Shown here: piece after piece, positions 35,359-42,223 of the stretch
Position numbering within the stretch: position 1 is the stretch's first letter
How the letters are laid out: every line of letters starts with the position of its first letter
Assembly (NCBI GenBank): GCA_029265355.1
Contig: JAJUJL010000012.1
Location: 1 to 64,000 of the forward strand
Length of the DNA: 64,000 bases
From: Chloroflexota bacterium
Lineage (GTDB): Bacteria > Chloroflexota > Anaerolineae > Anaerolineales > UBA4823
Reading direction: 5' to 3'
The notes under the pieces: model-generated
Databases searched by the model: none
Told to the model about the DNA's origin: nothing
Seen by the model: the letters and a program-made list of their open reading frames with translations, nothing else
Position numbers and translations under genes: made by a program

Positions 35359-36425
35359 GGGCGCTGGCGGGCCTTCAGAGGGCAGGCGCTTCCACGATGG
35401 GCGAGCCGCGTAAGAATTCACTGCCGGTGCAGTACCTGGCTTGCACGCTGGTTGTGTTCAGCCTGCTGTTGAGCGCTTGCAGCGCCTTCACCCGACCGCA
35501 AATCCCAACCCCTCTGCCTGAGGCGTACATACCCACGGTGATTGCGCTTACGCTGGATGCCAGCCGCGCTTCCTGGACAGCTACGCCCACACCGCAACCC
35601 GAATCTGCCACCCCAGAAGCTTCAGCCACGCCCACCTCGCCGCCAGCTCCAACCACCACACCGAAGCCTCCACTGGCAGCTTCCAGGACAGCAACGCGGC
35701 AAGAGCCTTCTGCCATGCCAACCACGCAAACCTCACCTTCGCCAACGCCCACCCCGGCAATTCCCAACGCCGAGATCGAGATTCGTAACCTGGGGCCGTA
35801 TTCGAAGGTGGTTTCGCCTTTGCACCTTTACACCTATCTTCAGCCAGGCGCCGGTGGCAAGGTGCGTATCGAACTGCTGGGGGAGGACAACCGCCTGCTG
35901 GCGCGCCAGATCCGCACCTTGAACTTTGTGCCAGTTGGCGCCTGGGCGGTGATGTCGCTCGACCTGGATTTCGAGATCGCTGCTACTGCCGAGGAAGGTC
36001 GCTTGCAGATCAGCGTGGATGACGAGTACAAGCGCACCGTGGCGCTCAACTCTGTGCCGCTGATCCTGCTCTCGGTGGGCGAGGCCGATATCATCCCGCC
36101 CCAGGATGTGCTGGCGCCGATCATCCTGCGGGAGCCGACCAAACGCACCCTGATCCAGGGCGGTAAGCTGCAAATCTCGGGCCTGGCGCGCGTTTCCAGC
36201 GATAAGCCACTGCTGGCGCGCTTGATCACCACGCAGGGAGCTGAGGTGGGCATGCGCCTGGTGGATGTCTCTGAGCCGGTGGTAAACGGCTACGGTACCT
36301 TTAGCGCTGAGATAAGTTACTCGATCACCAATCCGATGCGCGTTCTGTTGGTAGTCAGCGAGGGAGATGAGGTAATCAACGATATAATTCACCTGACCAG
36401 CCTGGAAGTGATGTTGAGCCCATAG
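35355..36425 (+). CDS. Lipoprotein with Thr/Pro linker, unknown function
   Basis: The start at 35355 overlaps the receiver stop by four bases; Met15 at 35397 is an alternative that would give a more normal signal peptide. The signal peptide ends in LLSAC, a clear lipobox. A low-complexity Pro/Thr/Ala/Ser linker of about 80 residues (TATPTPQPE, PAPTTTPKPP, SPSPTPTP) leads to a C-terminal beta-rich domain of about 220 residues beginning EIEIRNLGPYSKV. That last domain resembles immunoglobulin-like surface modules, but I cannot name a family. Coupling to a receiver domain is unusual for a surface lipoprotein. Confidence 0.7.
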   Translation: MRALAGLQRAGASTMGEPRKNSLPVQYLACTLVVFSLLLSACSAFTRPQIPTPLPEAYIPTVIALTLDASRASWTATPTPQPESATPEASATPTSPPAPTTTPKPPLAASRTATRQEPSAMPTTQTSPSPTPTPAIPNAEIEIRNLGPYSKVVSPLHLYTYLQPGAGGKVRIELLGEDNRLLARQIRTLNFVPVGAWAVMSLDLDFEIAATAEEGRLQISVDDEYKRTVALNSVPLILLSVGEADIIPPQDVLAPIILREPTKRTLIQGGKLQISGLARVSSDKPLLARLITTQGAEVGMRLVDVSEPVVNGYGTFSAEISYSITNPMRVLLVVSEGDEVINDIIHLTSLEVMLSP

Positions 36426-36522
36426 TCCACCGGGGAGCGGCGATCAGGTTTGTGAACTCCCGGTTGGAGGTGAGCGGGTCCGAAGTCGCTGGTATTTATA
36501 TGTATTCGAGAAGGAGATTCCC

Positions 36523-37854
36523 ATGGCAAAACGAGAATTTGTTTCCAAGCGCGCTCCCATCTATCGCGATGTTCCCGATGATAAGTGGAACAACTGGCGC
36601 TGGCAGCTCAGCAACCGCATCAACACCGTCGAAGAATTCGAGCAGGTCATCCCTCTGACAGCCAGCGAGCGCAAAGCCCTTTCCGCTCAAAACTTGTTCC
36701 GCGTGGATATCACGCCGTACTTCATCTCCTTGATCGATCCGGATGATCCAGATGATCCCATCCGCAAGCAGGTGGTGCCAACCGATGCGGAGATGGTGCC
36801 TTTTACAGCCATGATGGAAGACTCCCTGGCAGAAGACCGCCACTCGCCCGTGCCAGGCCTGGTGCACCGCTATCCCGACCGGGTGCTGATGCTGGTCACC
36901 ACGCAATGCGCCTCGTATTGCCGCTACTGCACGCGCTCGCGCATTGTCGGCGACCCCTCGGCGACTTTCTCACGCGCCGAATTCGAGCTGCAGCTCGAAT
37001 ATCTCAGGCGCACCCCCCAGGTGCGCGATGTGCTGCTCTCCGGCGGGGACCCGTTGGTGCTGGCGCCCAAGGTGCTGGAAGAAATCCTCAGCCGCCTGCG
37101 CGAGATCCCACACATTGAGATTGTGCGCATTGGCTCGCGCGTGCCGGTCTTTTTGCCCATGCGCATCACCGACGACCTGTGCGATATGCTGCAGAAATAT
37201 CACCCCTTGTGGCTGAACATTCACGTTAACCACCCCAACGAGATCAGCCTGGAGCTGGCCCAGGCTACCGACCGCCTGACGCGCGCTGGCATCCCGCTGG
37301 GCAACCAGGCGGTGCTGCTGGCGGGGGTGAACGACAACGTGCACATTCAACGCCAACTGGTGCAGGAGCTGGTGCGCATTCGCGTGCGACCTTACTACCT
37401 GTACCAGTGCGACCTGGTCGAAGGTGCTGGGCACTTTCGCACGCCGGTTGCCAAGGGCATCGAGATCATGGAGGGGCTGCGCGGTCACACCTCCGGCTAC
37501 GCTGTGCCGCAGTACATCGTCGATGCGCCCGGCGGCGGCGGCAAGATACCGGTATCGCCGAACTACCTGATCAGCATGTCGGATCACAAGGTCGTCTTGC
37601 GCAATTACGAGGGCTACATAACCACCTATGAAGAGCCGGTGGACTATACGCCTGCCATGGCAGCCAAGTTCAAAGGCGAGAAGCGTCCCGAGCCGGGACA
37701 GACGGGGGTGCACGGTTTGTTGGATGGCGAGCAGATGTTCATCAAGCCAGAAGGCTTCGATGAGCTGCACGATCGCGGCGGCATCCAGCACCGGCTGAAA
37801 GACGCCGCCAAGTGGGTGCCGCTGGGCATCGGCTCGGGAGAGAAAAAAGACTGA
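36523..37854 (+). CDS. kamA: Lysine 2,3-aminomutase (radical SAM)
   Basis: The 443-residue enzyme has the radical-SAM cluster motif CASYCRYC (Cys129, 133, 136) and the KamA N-terminus DDKWNNWRWQLSNRI. The PLP lysine is Lys341 in APGGGGKIP. Asp297 (YQCDL) and Asp334 (VDAPGG) stand exactly four positions after Asp293 and Asp330, which bind the substrate lysine in the Clostridium subterminale enzyme, whose PLP lysine is 337; this favours true L-lysine to L-beta-lysine activity. Products serve in lysine fermentation or as N-acetyl-beta-lysine osmolyte. No fermentation genes or acetyltransferase are adjacent. AGAAGGAG precedes the ATG. Confidence 0.92.
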   Translation: MAKREFVSKRAPIYRDVPDDKWNNWRWQLSNRINTVEEFEQVIPLTASERKALSAQNLFRVDITPYFISLIDPDDPDDPIRKQVVPTDAEMVPFTAMMEDSLAEDRHSPVPGLVHRYPDRVLMLVTTQCASYCRYCTRSRIVGDPSATFSRAEFELQLEYLRRTPQVRDVLLSGGDPLVLAPKVLEEILSRLREIPHIEIVRIGSRVPVFLPMRITDDLCDMLQKYHPLWLNIHVNHPNEISLELAQATDRLTRAGIPLGNQAVLLAGVNDNVHIQRQLVQELVRIRVRPYYLYQCDLVEGAGHFRTPVAKGIEIMEGLRGHTSGYAVPQYIVDAPGGGGKIPVSPNYLISMSDHKVVLRNYEGYITTYEEPVDYTPAMAAKFKGEKRPEPGQTGVHGLLDGEQMFIKPEGFDELHDRGGIQHRLKDAAKWVPLGIGSGEKKD

Positions 37855-37898
37855 ATTGGACAGGACAACCTGCCTGATTTGCTGAGGAGGAGGTTGCA

Positions 37899-38975
37899 AT
37901 GACCGCCGATCCATACCAATTATTGGCGCAGCGCCTGGACAGCCTGCCCAATGGTTTTCCGCCGACTGAGGATGGCAGCGAGCTGCGCCTGCTGGCGTGC
38001 CTGTTCGCGCCCGAAGAGGCGGCGCTGGCAGCGCAACTGCGCCTCACGAAGGAGTCTCCTGAGCAGATCGCCGCTCGCACCGGCGGCGATCTCGAGCAGA
38101 TTGGGCAGATGCTCAAGAGCATGGCGCGCCGCGGCCTGATCGCTGCCGGGCGCACGGATGCCGGCTTAGGCTTTGGGCTGCTGCCTTTCGTGGTCGGCAT
38201 CTACGAAATGCAGATCGGGCGCATCGACGCCGAGCTGGCGCGCCTGTTCGAAGATTACTACCACAAGGCTTTCGGCGGCATACTGAGCGTCGCCCCGCCG
38301 GTGCACCGTGTGATCCCAGTTGGTGAGAGCGTGAAGGTTGGGTTGGAAATCCGCCCGTACGACAGCGCCGCCGGTATCGTTGCCAATGCCCAGGCCTGGG
38401 GTGTGCTGGACTGTATCTGCCGGGTGCAGAAAGCGCTGATCGGCGAAGCCTGCGAGCACCCGGTGGATGTGTGCATGGCGCTGAGCAGCAAGCCAGGCGC
38501 TTTTGACCACAGCCCGGTGGTGCGCGCCCTGACGCAAGAGCAGGCGCTGGAAACCTTACAGCGCGCCGCCCAAGCCGGGCTGGTGCACTCGGTCAGCAAC
38601 AACCAGCGCGATACCTGGTACATCTGCAACTGCTGCACCTGTTCGTGCGGGGTGCTGCGTGGCCTGAAAGAGCTGGGCATCGCCAATGTGGTGGTACGCT
38701 CGCCGTTTGTCAATCAAGTGGACGAAGATCGTTGCCTGGCTTGCGGCGACTGCCTGGAGGCCTGCCAGTTTGGGGCGTTGAGCCTGGGGACCACCGCCCA
38801 GGTGGATGCCTATCGCTGCACCGGATGCGGCGTGTGCGTACTGACCTGCCCCGAAGGCGCCCTGGGGCTGGTGCCGCGGCCTGCGGAAGATGTGCCCGCT
38901 ATCCCGGAAACCGAGATGGATTGGATGCGCCAGCGCGCCGCAGCGCGCGGCATCGACCTGGGGCAGGTGCTGTAG
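37899..38975 (+). CDS. Ferredoxin-type 4Fe-4S protein with N-terminal helical domain
   Basis: The 358-residue protein begins after GAGGAGGAGG. An N-terminal part (about 25-95) looks like a winged-helix or similar module (EQIAARTGGDLEQIGQMLKSMARRGLI). The middle has cysteines in LDCICRVQKALIGEACEHPVDVCM and ICNCCTCSCGVLRG. The C-terminal third carries two ferredoxin clusters: CLACGDCLEACQFGAL (about 284-299) and CTGCGVCVLTCPEGAL (about 310-325). This composition occurs in predicted electron-transfer proteins annotated as 4Fe-4S binding. Lying 44 bases after kamA, it might reduce the radical-SAM cluster, but this is speculative. Confidence 0.75.
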   Translation: MTADPYQLLAQRLDSLPNGFPPTEDGSELRLLACLFAPEEAALAAQLRLTKESPEQIAARTGGDLEQIGQMLKSMARRGLIAAGRTDAGLGFGLLPFVVGIYEMQIGRIDAELARLFEDYYHKAFGGILSVAPPVHRVIPVGESVKVGLEIRPYDSAAGIVANAQAWGVLDCICRVQKALIGEACEHPVDVCMALSSKPGAFDHSPVVRALTQEQALETLQRAAQAGLVHSVSNNQRDTWYICNCCTCSCGVLRGLKELGIANVVVRSPFVNQVDEDRCLACGDCLEACQFGALSLGTTAQVDAYRCTGCGVCVLTCPEGALGLVPRPAEDVPAIPETEMDWMRQRAAARGIDLGQVL

Positions 38976-39091
38976 GATCGAAAAATCTTGCCGGCTGACG
39001 TCTCGGCGTGCTCACTCTGCACGGCGCCGTCGTCGAGCACGGTACCAGTGTTGCGCTGAGCCATGGTGCCGTTGGGATCGTAGCTGTACAT
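38976..39091 (-). pseudogene. Possible RHS/YD-repeat remnant
   Basis: Read on the minus strand from 39091, the sequence encodes MYSYDPNGTMAQRNTGTV, which resembles the YD-repeat consensus of RHS proteins (YxYDxxGNMxxR). An in-frame stop lies 10 codons upstream and no ribosome site is seen; downstream the frame runs into the end of the neighbouring gene. It looks like a short leftover of a larger gene, but the match is a single repeat and could be chance. Confidence 0.3.
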
Positions 39092-39218
39092 CCCAGGCTC
39101 GTGGACAGGCTTGTGCTCTGGCTATCCCAGATGGAAGCCCTGGAATACCGACCTCTCGCCCATCTCTCCCGCCCGCACTAACTTGCCCCGATCTTGTGAA
39201 AGCCCTGATCTCGCCCCC

Positions 39219-39246
39219 TTGACAGGATCGCAAGCTCGGATATAAT
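39219..39246 (+). promoter_or_regulatory. Near-consensus promoter of the cysteine operon
   Basis: TTGACA (39219-39224) and TATAAT (39241-39246) are both perfect and separated by 16 bases. Transcription should begin near 39253, about 39 bases before the leader peptide ATG and about 269 bases before cysM. It is among the best promoters in the window, implying strong initiation with control exerted afterwards. Confidence 0.8.
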
Positions 39247-39291
39247 TATTACAAGTTTTATCATAAAAATCTTGGTTTGGAGTTTTGTTTA

Positions 39292-39327
39292 ATGTGCACT
39301 TGCATGTGTCTGAGGCGGGGTTTGTAG
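39292..39327 (+). CDS. Cysteine-rich leader peptide (MCTCMCLRRGL)
   Basis: An 11-codon frame, ATG TGC ACT TGC ATG TGT then CTG AGG CGG GGT TTG, ends in TAG at 39325-39327. Three of the first six codons are cysteine, a rare amino acid. GGAG (39279-39282) lies nine bases upstream. It sits between a strong promoter and a terminator, ahead of cysteine synthase. Cys-rich upstream peptides that sense cysteine through ribosome stalling are known from mycobacteria; this would be a parallel case. Its product need have no function of its own. Confidence 0.75.
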   Translation: MCTCMCLRRGL

Positions 39328-39433
39328 CCACCGCCTCGTCAAAAAGAAACCCGTAAAGTTTCTGTCTCGAGCCTGAAACGGCTAACAGACTGGCGAAGGG
39401 TGGTTGCGACCCCGCATGCGAAACCGATCGCAT

Positions 39434-39475
39434 GGCGTGGATGCGCTTGGTGCGCAGTGTCCGCCGCCCTTTTTT
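39434..39475 (+). terminator. Leader terminator upstream of cysM
   Basis: A local hairpin GGC..GGATGCGC (39434-39446) with GCGCA..TCCGCC (39452-39465), with small bulges, is followed by GCCC and six T (39470-39475), then GTTTG. A longer-range stem uses AAGGGTGG (39396-39403) with CCGCCCTT (39464-39471). Either would stop transcription 47 bases before cysM. Confidence 0.65.
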
Positions 39476-39521
39476 GTTTGTCTGTACGCCGTTTTGTTTA
39501 TTAATTTACTGGAGTCATTCG

Positions 39522-40475
39522 ATGGATCTGGCCACCTTATCACCAATGCAGGTTTCTGCCCCGCCAACCAGCGCCCTGGAAGGTGCCGTGGGCAACACGC
39601 CGCTGCTGCCACTGAGGCGACTGGCGCAGGGTCTGCCGCAGCGCGTACAGGTGCTGGCCAAGGCAGAGTGGTTCAATCCTGGCGGCTCGGTGAAGGATCG
39701 CCCGGCGCTGAATATTTTGCGCACTGCCCTGGCGGAAGGAAAGCTCGAAGGCGGCAAACGCCTGTTGGATTCGACCTCCGGCAACATGGGCATCTCCTAC
39801 GCCACCTTCGGCGCGGCGCTGGGCGTGCCGGTCACCCTGGCGCTGCCCGCTAATGCCAGCGCTGAGCGCATCGCCATCCTGCGCGCCCTGGGCGCTGAGC
39901 TGGTGCTCACTGATCCGCTGGAGGGCTCGGATGGCGCTATCCGCGTTGCTCGCCAGATGGCAGCCGAACAGCCGGAGCGCTATTTCTACGCCAACCAGTA
40001 TGATAACCCCGCCAACTGGCAGGCCCATTACCTGACCACCGGACCGGAGATCGTGCAGCAGAGCGAGGGACGAGTCACCCATTTCATCGCCGGTCTGGGC
40101 ACCTCCGGCACGCTGACGGGCGTCTCGCGCTACCTGCGCCAGTACAACCCGCACATTGAGATCATCGCCGGGCTGCCCGATTCACCGTTCCACGGGCTGG
40201 AAGGGCTCAAACACATCCCCTCGGCTATCAAGCCCGGTATCTACGACCCAACGCTGCCGGATCGCATCCTTGAAGTTCCCACCGAGGCCGCCTACCAGAT
40301 GGTGCGTCGCCTGGCGCGTGAAGAGGGCTTATTCGTGGGCATCTCATCAGGCGCAGCGGCTTATGCCGCCTTGCAGGTGGCGAGCGAGCTTGATGAAGGC
40401 GTGGTGGTGACCGTTTTCCCCGACGCGGGCTATAAATACTTGAGCGACAAATCCTTGTGGCAGGATAACGTCTAA
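39522..40475 (+). CDS. cysM: Cysteine synthase, CysM type
   Basis: Start 39522 is chosen because GGAG (39511) precedes it; a longer frame to 39432 runs through the terminator. The 317-residue fold type II PLP enzyme has Lys58 in NPGGSVKDRPAL, the substrate loop STSGNMGISYA and GTSGTLTGVSRYL for the phosphate. The gene order with mec and cysO points to the CysM branch that uses O-phosphoserine and the thiocarboxylated carrier CysO-COSH, as in Mycobacterium tuberculosis, instead of free sulfide. That specificity is inferred from context. SerA encoded 7 kb upstream could feed the serine part. Confidence 0.88.
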   Translation: MDLATLSPMQVSAPPTSALEGAVGNTPLLPLRRLAQGLPQRVQVLAKAEWFNPGGSVKDRPALNILRTALAEGKLEGGKRLLDSTSGNMGISYATFGAALGVPVTLALPANASAERIAILRALGAELVLTDPLEGSDGAIRVARQMAAEQPERYFYANQYDNPANWQAHYLTTGPEIVQQSEGRVTHFIAGLGTSGTLTGVSRYLRQYNPHIEIIAGLPDSPFHGLEGLKHIPSAIKPGIYDPTLPDRILEVPTEAAYQMVRRLAREEGLFVGISSGAAAYAALQVASELDEGVVVTVFPDAGYKYLSDKSLWQDNV

Positions 40476-40496
40476 AGATGATGTGAGGCAAGAAGT

Positions 40497-40946
40497 ATGT
40501 CCTTAACGATCACTTCTGAAGTGCTGAAACAAATTCACGCCCACGGCGAAGCCGCTTACCCGCACGAAGGCGCTGGGCTGCTGCTTGGGCATGTGCAGGG
40601 CGACCGCAAGATGGTGAAAGCCATCCTGCCGTTGGAAAATGCCCGCGAAGAATCTGCCCGCCACAACCGCTACCTGCTGACCGCCGAGGATTACATGAAA
40701 GCCGAGCAGCAAGCTGCCGGCATGGGGCTGGATGTTCTGGGCGTGTTTCACTCACATCCAGACCATCCCAATCGCCCCTCGGAGTTCGACCGAGACTGGG
40801 CCATGCCCTGGTTCTCGTACATCATCACCAGCGTGCTGGCAGGCAAAGCGACGGAGAGCCGTTCCTGGGTTTTGGTCGAGGATCACACCACTTTCCAGGA
40901 GGAAACGATCACAGAGATTACCCCTGCCGCTGGCAGTCAAGGTTGA
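40497..40946 (+). CDS. mec: JAMM metallopeptidase (Mec, CysO-cysteine peptidase)
   Basis: The 149-residue protein is a complete JAB1/MPN+ zinc peptidase: Glu24 in HEGAGLLLG, then His85, His87, Ser95 and Asp98 in HSHPDHPNRPSEFD. In M. tuberculosis the homologue Mec releases cysteine from the CysO-cysteine adduct formed by CysM. It lies 21 bases after cysM. Here the carrier encoded downstream ends GG-SG, so the same peptidase may also have to trim two residues to expose the di-glycine, as QbsD does for QbsE. Confidence 0.9.
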   Translation: MSLTITSEVLKQIHAHGEAAYPHEGAGLLLGHVQGDRKMVKAILPLENAREESARHNRYLLTAEDYMKAEQQAAGMGLDVLGVFHSHPDHPNRPSEFDRDWAMPWFSYIITSVLAGKATESRSWVLVEDHTTFQEETITEITPAAGSQG

Positions 40947-41005
40947 TCGCTCTCAGGAGCTGTTGTACCGGTGTTTGCATCTTACTGTGATTTGGGAGAA
41001 TTGCT

Positions 41006-41479
41006 ATGCTTACCAATATCGATCACACTGCTTTGAAGGTCAATCAGGCGAGTATCATTGTGCTCGTGGTGTTGGCTTTTGTGCTTAACCAGCCCTGGCT
41101 GGTGGCTGCGGTTGCCGCAGTCATGGCTGCTGGGACGCTGCTGGGGCGACCTGGCTTCTCGCCGCTGTATCGCGGCGTTCTCAAGCCGCTCGGGCTGGCG
41201 AAGCCAGATGTGCTTGCAGACCACCCGGAGCCGCACCGCTTTGCCCAGGGGCTAGGTGCAATATTTTTGGGGGCGGGGTTTATTTTCCTGGGCCTGGATT
41301 TGGCCGCCATCGGCTGGGCTTTATCCTGGTTGGTGGTGGGGCTGGCGGCGCTCAACCTGTTCGCGGGCTTCTGCGCAGGTTGCGCCGTTTACTACTGGCT
41401 CAACCGCCTGCACGTCCCCGGCTTCGACAAGACTCCACCCGGCGGGGTCTTCCCCGGAACCCGCCCGCAGCGCAATTGA
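41006..41479 (+). CDS. DUF4395 membrane protein
   Basis: The 157 residues contain four hydrophobic segments (about 15-32, 32-45, 82-102 and 105-125) and the DUF4395 signature, including HRFAQGLGAIFL and the conserved cysteine pair GFCAGCAVYY (CxxC, near 123-126) at the membrane boundary. The family has no proven function but often lies beside thioredoxin and sulfur genes. Here it is between mec and a membrane thioredoxin, so the CxxC may be the thioredoxin's partner in moving reducing power or sulfur across the membrane. GGGAG precedes the ATG. Confidence 0.82.
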   Translation: MLTNIDHTALKVNQASIIVLVVLAFVLNQPWLVAAVAAVMAAGTLLGRPGFSPLYRGVLKPLGLAKPDVLADHPEPHRFAQGLGAIFLGAGFIFLGLDLAAIGWALSWLVVGLAALNLFAGFCAGCAVYYWLNRLHVPGFDKTPPGGVFPGTRPQRN

Positions 41480-41507
41480 GTGTGCGTGCTCACAGGAAAT
41501 CGCTGAA

Positions 41508-41924
41508 ATGTTAACTTCTGAGCTGTTTGTGCGTATAATGATTTCCCTGGCGATCATTGCCGGTGGCTTATTGCTTTACTGGTTAGCGAACCGCCTGGTA
41601 CTGGCGCGTGCTCGGAGCCATGCTCATAATCTACCAGCGGCGCGGCGCGGGCGACCTGTGTTGCTTTATTTCTCCTCGCCAACCTGCGCTCCCTGCCGCA
41701 CTGTGCAGCGACCGGCAATCCAACGCCTGAGCGAGATGGTGGCTGGCCGCCTGGAAGTGGTCGAGATCGACGCCAGCGAACGCCCGGAGCTCGCCAGCCA
41801 GTGGGGGGTGCTGAGCGTGCCCACCACGCTGGTGATCGACGCCCACGGCAAACCGCGTCATGTGAATCACGGCGTTGCGCCCGTTGAGAAGCTACTCTCG
41901 CAAATTCAAGATCTGCTTTCATAG
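41508..41924 (+). CDS. Membrane-anchored thioredoxin-like protein
   Basis: From the ATG at 41508 the product has 138 residues. One membrane helix (FVRIMISLAIIAGGLLLYWLANRLV) is followed by a thioredoxin fold with the active site SSPTCAPCRTVQ (CxxC) and the cis-proline loop SVPTTLVID. The helix is followed by positive charges (LARARSHAHN), which would keep the thioredoxin domain in the cytoplasm by the positive-inside rule. With DUF4395 next to it, a redox relay serving sulfur delivery to CysO is a reasonable guess; a role as general thiol reductase is equally possible. Confidence 0.82.
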   Translation: MLTSELFVRIMISLAIIAGGLLLYWLANRLVLARARSHAHNLPAARRGRPVLLYFSSPTCAPCRTVQRPAIQRLSEMVAGRLEVVEIDASERPELASQWGVLSVPTTLVIDAHGKPRHVNHGVAPVEKLLSQIQDLLS

Positions 41925-41938
41925 GAGGAATTTATTTC

Positions 41939-42217
41939 ATGACTTCGTTACGCATTCCTACCCCGCTGCGGGTTTATGCCCAAGGGCAAACCGAGGTGAC
42001 CGTCCAGGGCGCCACGGTTGGGCAGGCGCTCGAAGACCTGGTCTCCCGTTACCCCAGCCTGCGACCACACCTGTTCAATGGGGATGGGCAACTGCGCCCC
42101 TTTGTCAACCTGTTCGTTAACGAAGACAATGTCAAAGACCTTCAAGGTCTTCAAACCGCGATTAAAGATGGCGATCGTTTGATGTTGATCCCCAGCATTG
42201 CTGGAGGAAGTGGATAA
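41939..42217 (+). CDS. cysO: CysO-like ubiquitin-fold sulfur carrier
   Basis: The 92-residue protein belongs to the ThiS/MoaD family and is close to mycobacterial CysO: RIPTPLRVYAQGQ, GATVGQALEDLVSRYP, PFVNLFVNEDNV and DGDRLMLIPSIAGG line up with it. Carriers of this family must end in Gly-Gly to be adenylated and thiocarboxylated; this one ends GGSG, so two residues have to be removed first. The JAMM peptidase of the operon is the obvious candidate. AGGAGG precedes the start and the gene is six bases from moeZ. Confidence 0.9.
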   Translation: MTSLRIPTPLRVYAQGQTEVTVQGATVGQALEDLVSRYPSLRPHLFNGDGQLRPFVNLFVNEDNVKDLQGLQTAIKDGDRLMLIPSIAGGSG

Positions 42218-42223
42218 ATTGCC

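Larger units (their letters stand above)
39253..39480 (+). promoter_or_regulatory. Cysteine-responsive leader-peptide attenuator
   Basis: The leader contains mutually exclusive pairings. Hairpin A: GAGGCGG (39312-39318) with CCGCCTC (39331-39337), overlapping the leader peptide's end. Antiterminator: CCACC plus GCC (39328-39335) with GGC plus GGTGG (39392-39403), enclosing small hairpins at 39345-39363 and 39364-39390. Terminator: AAGGGTGG (39396-39403) with CCGCCCTT (39464-39471), followed by T-rich sequence. The predicted logic is the trp type: a ribosome stalled at Cys codons covers the left arm of hairpin A, freeing the right arm to capture the terminator's 5' arm, so cysM is transcribed; with ample cysteine the ribosome reaches the stop and termination wins. 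The pairings are seen; the mechanism is inferred. Confidence 0.65.

Noticed and set aside
39391-39420. T-box-like sequence AGGGTGG before cysM
   Set aside because: The T-box core needs UGGN followed directly by ACCGCG; here TTGCG intervenes and no specifier stem is evident. The Cys leader peptide explains the region better.
39300-39430. SAM, cobalamin, lysine or c-di-GMP riboswitch upstream of cysM
   Set aside because: None of the conserved cores I know for these classes could be matched in order.
39432-39521. Longer N-terminus for cysteine synthase starting at 39432
   Set aside because: It would be translated through the leader terminator and adds residues unlike the family; ATG 39522 has GGAG upstream.
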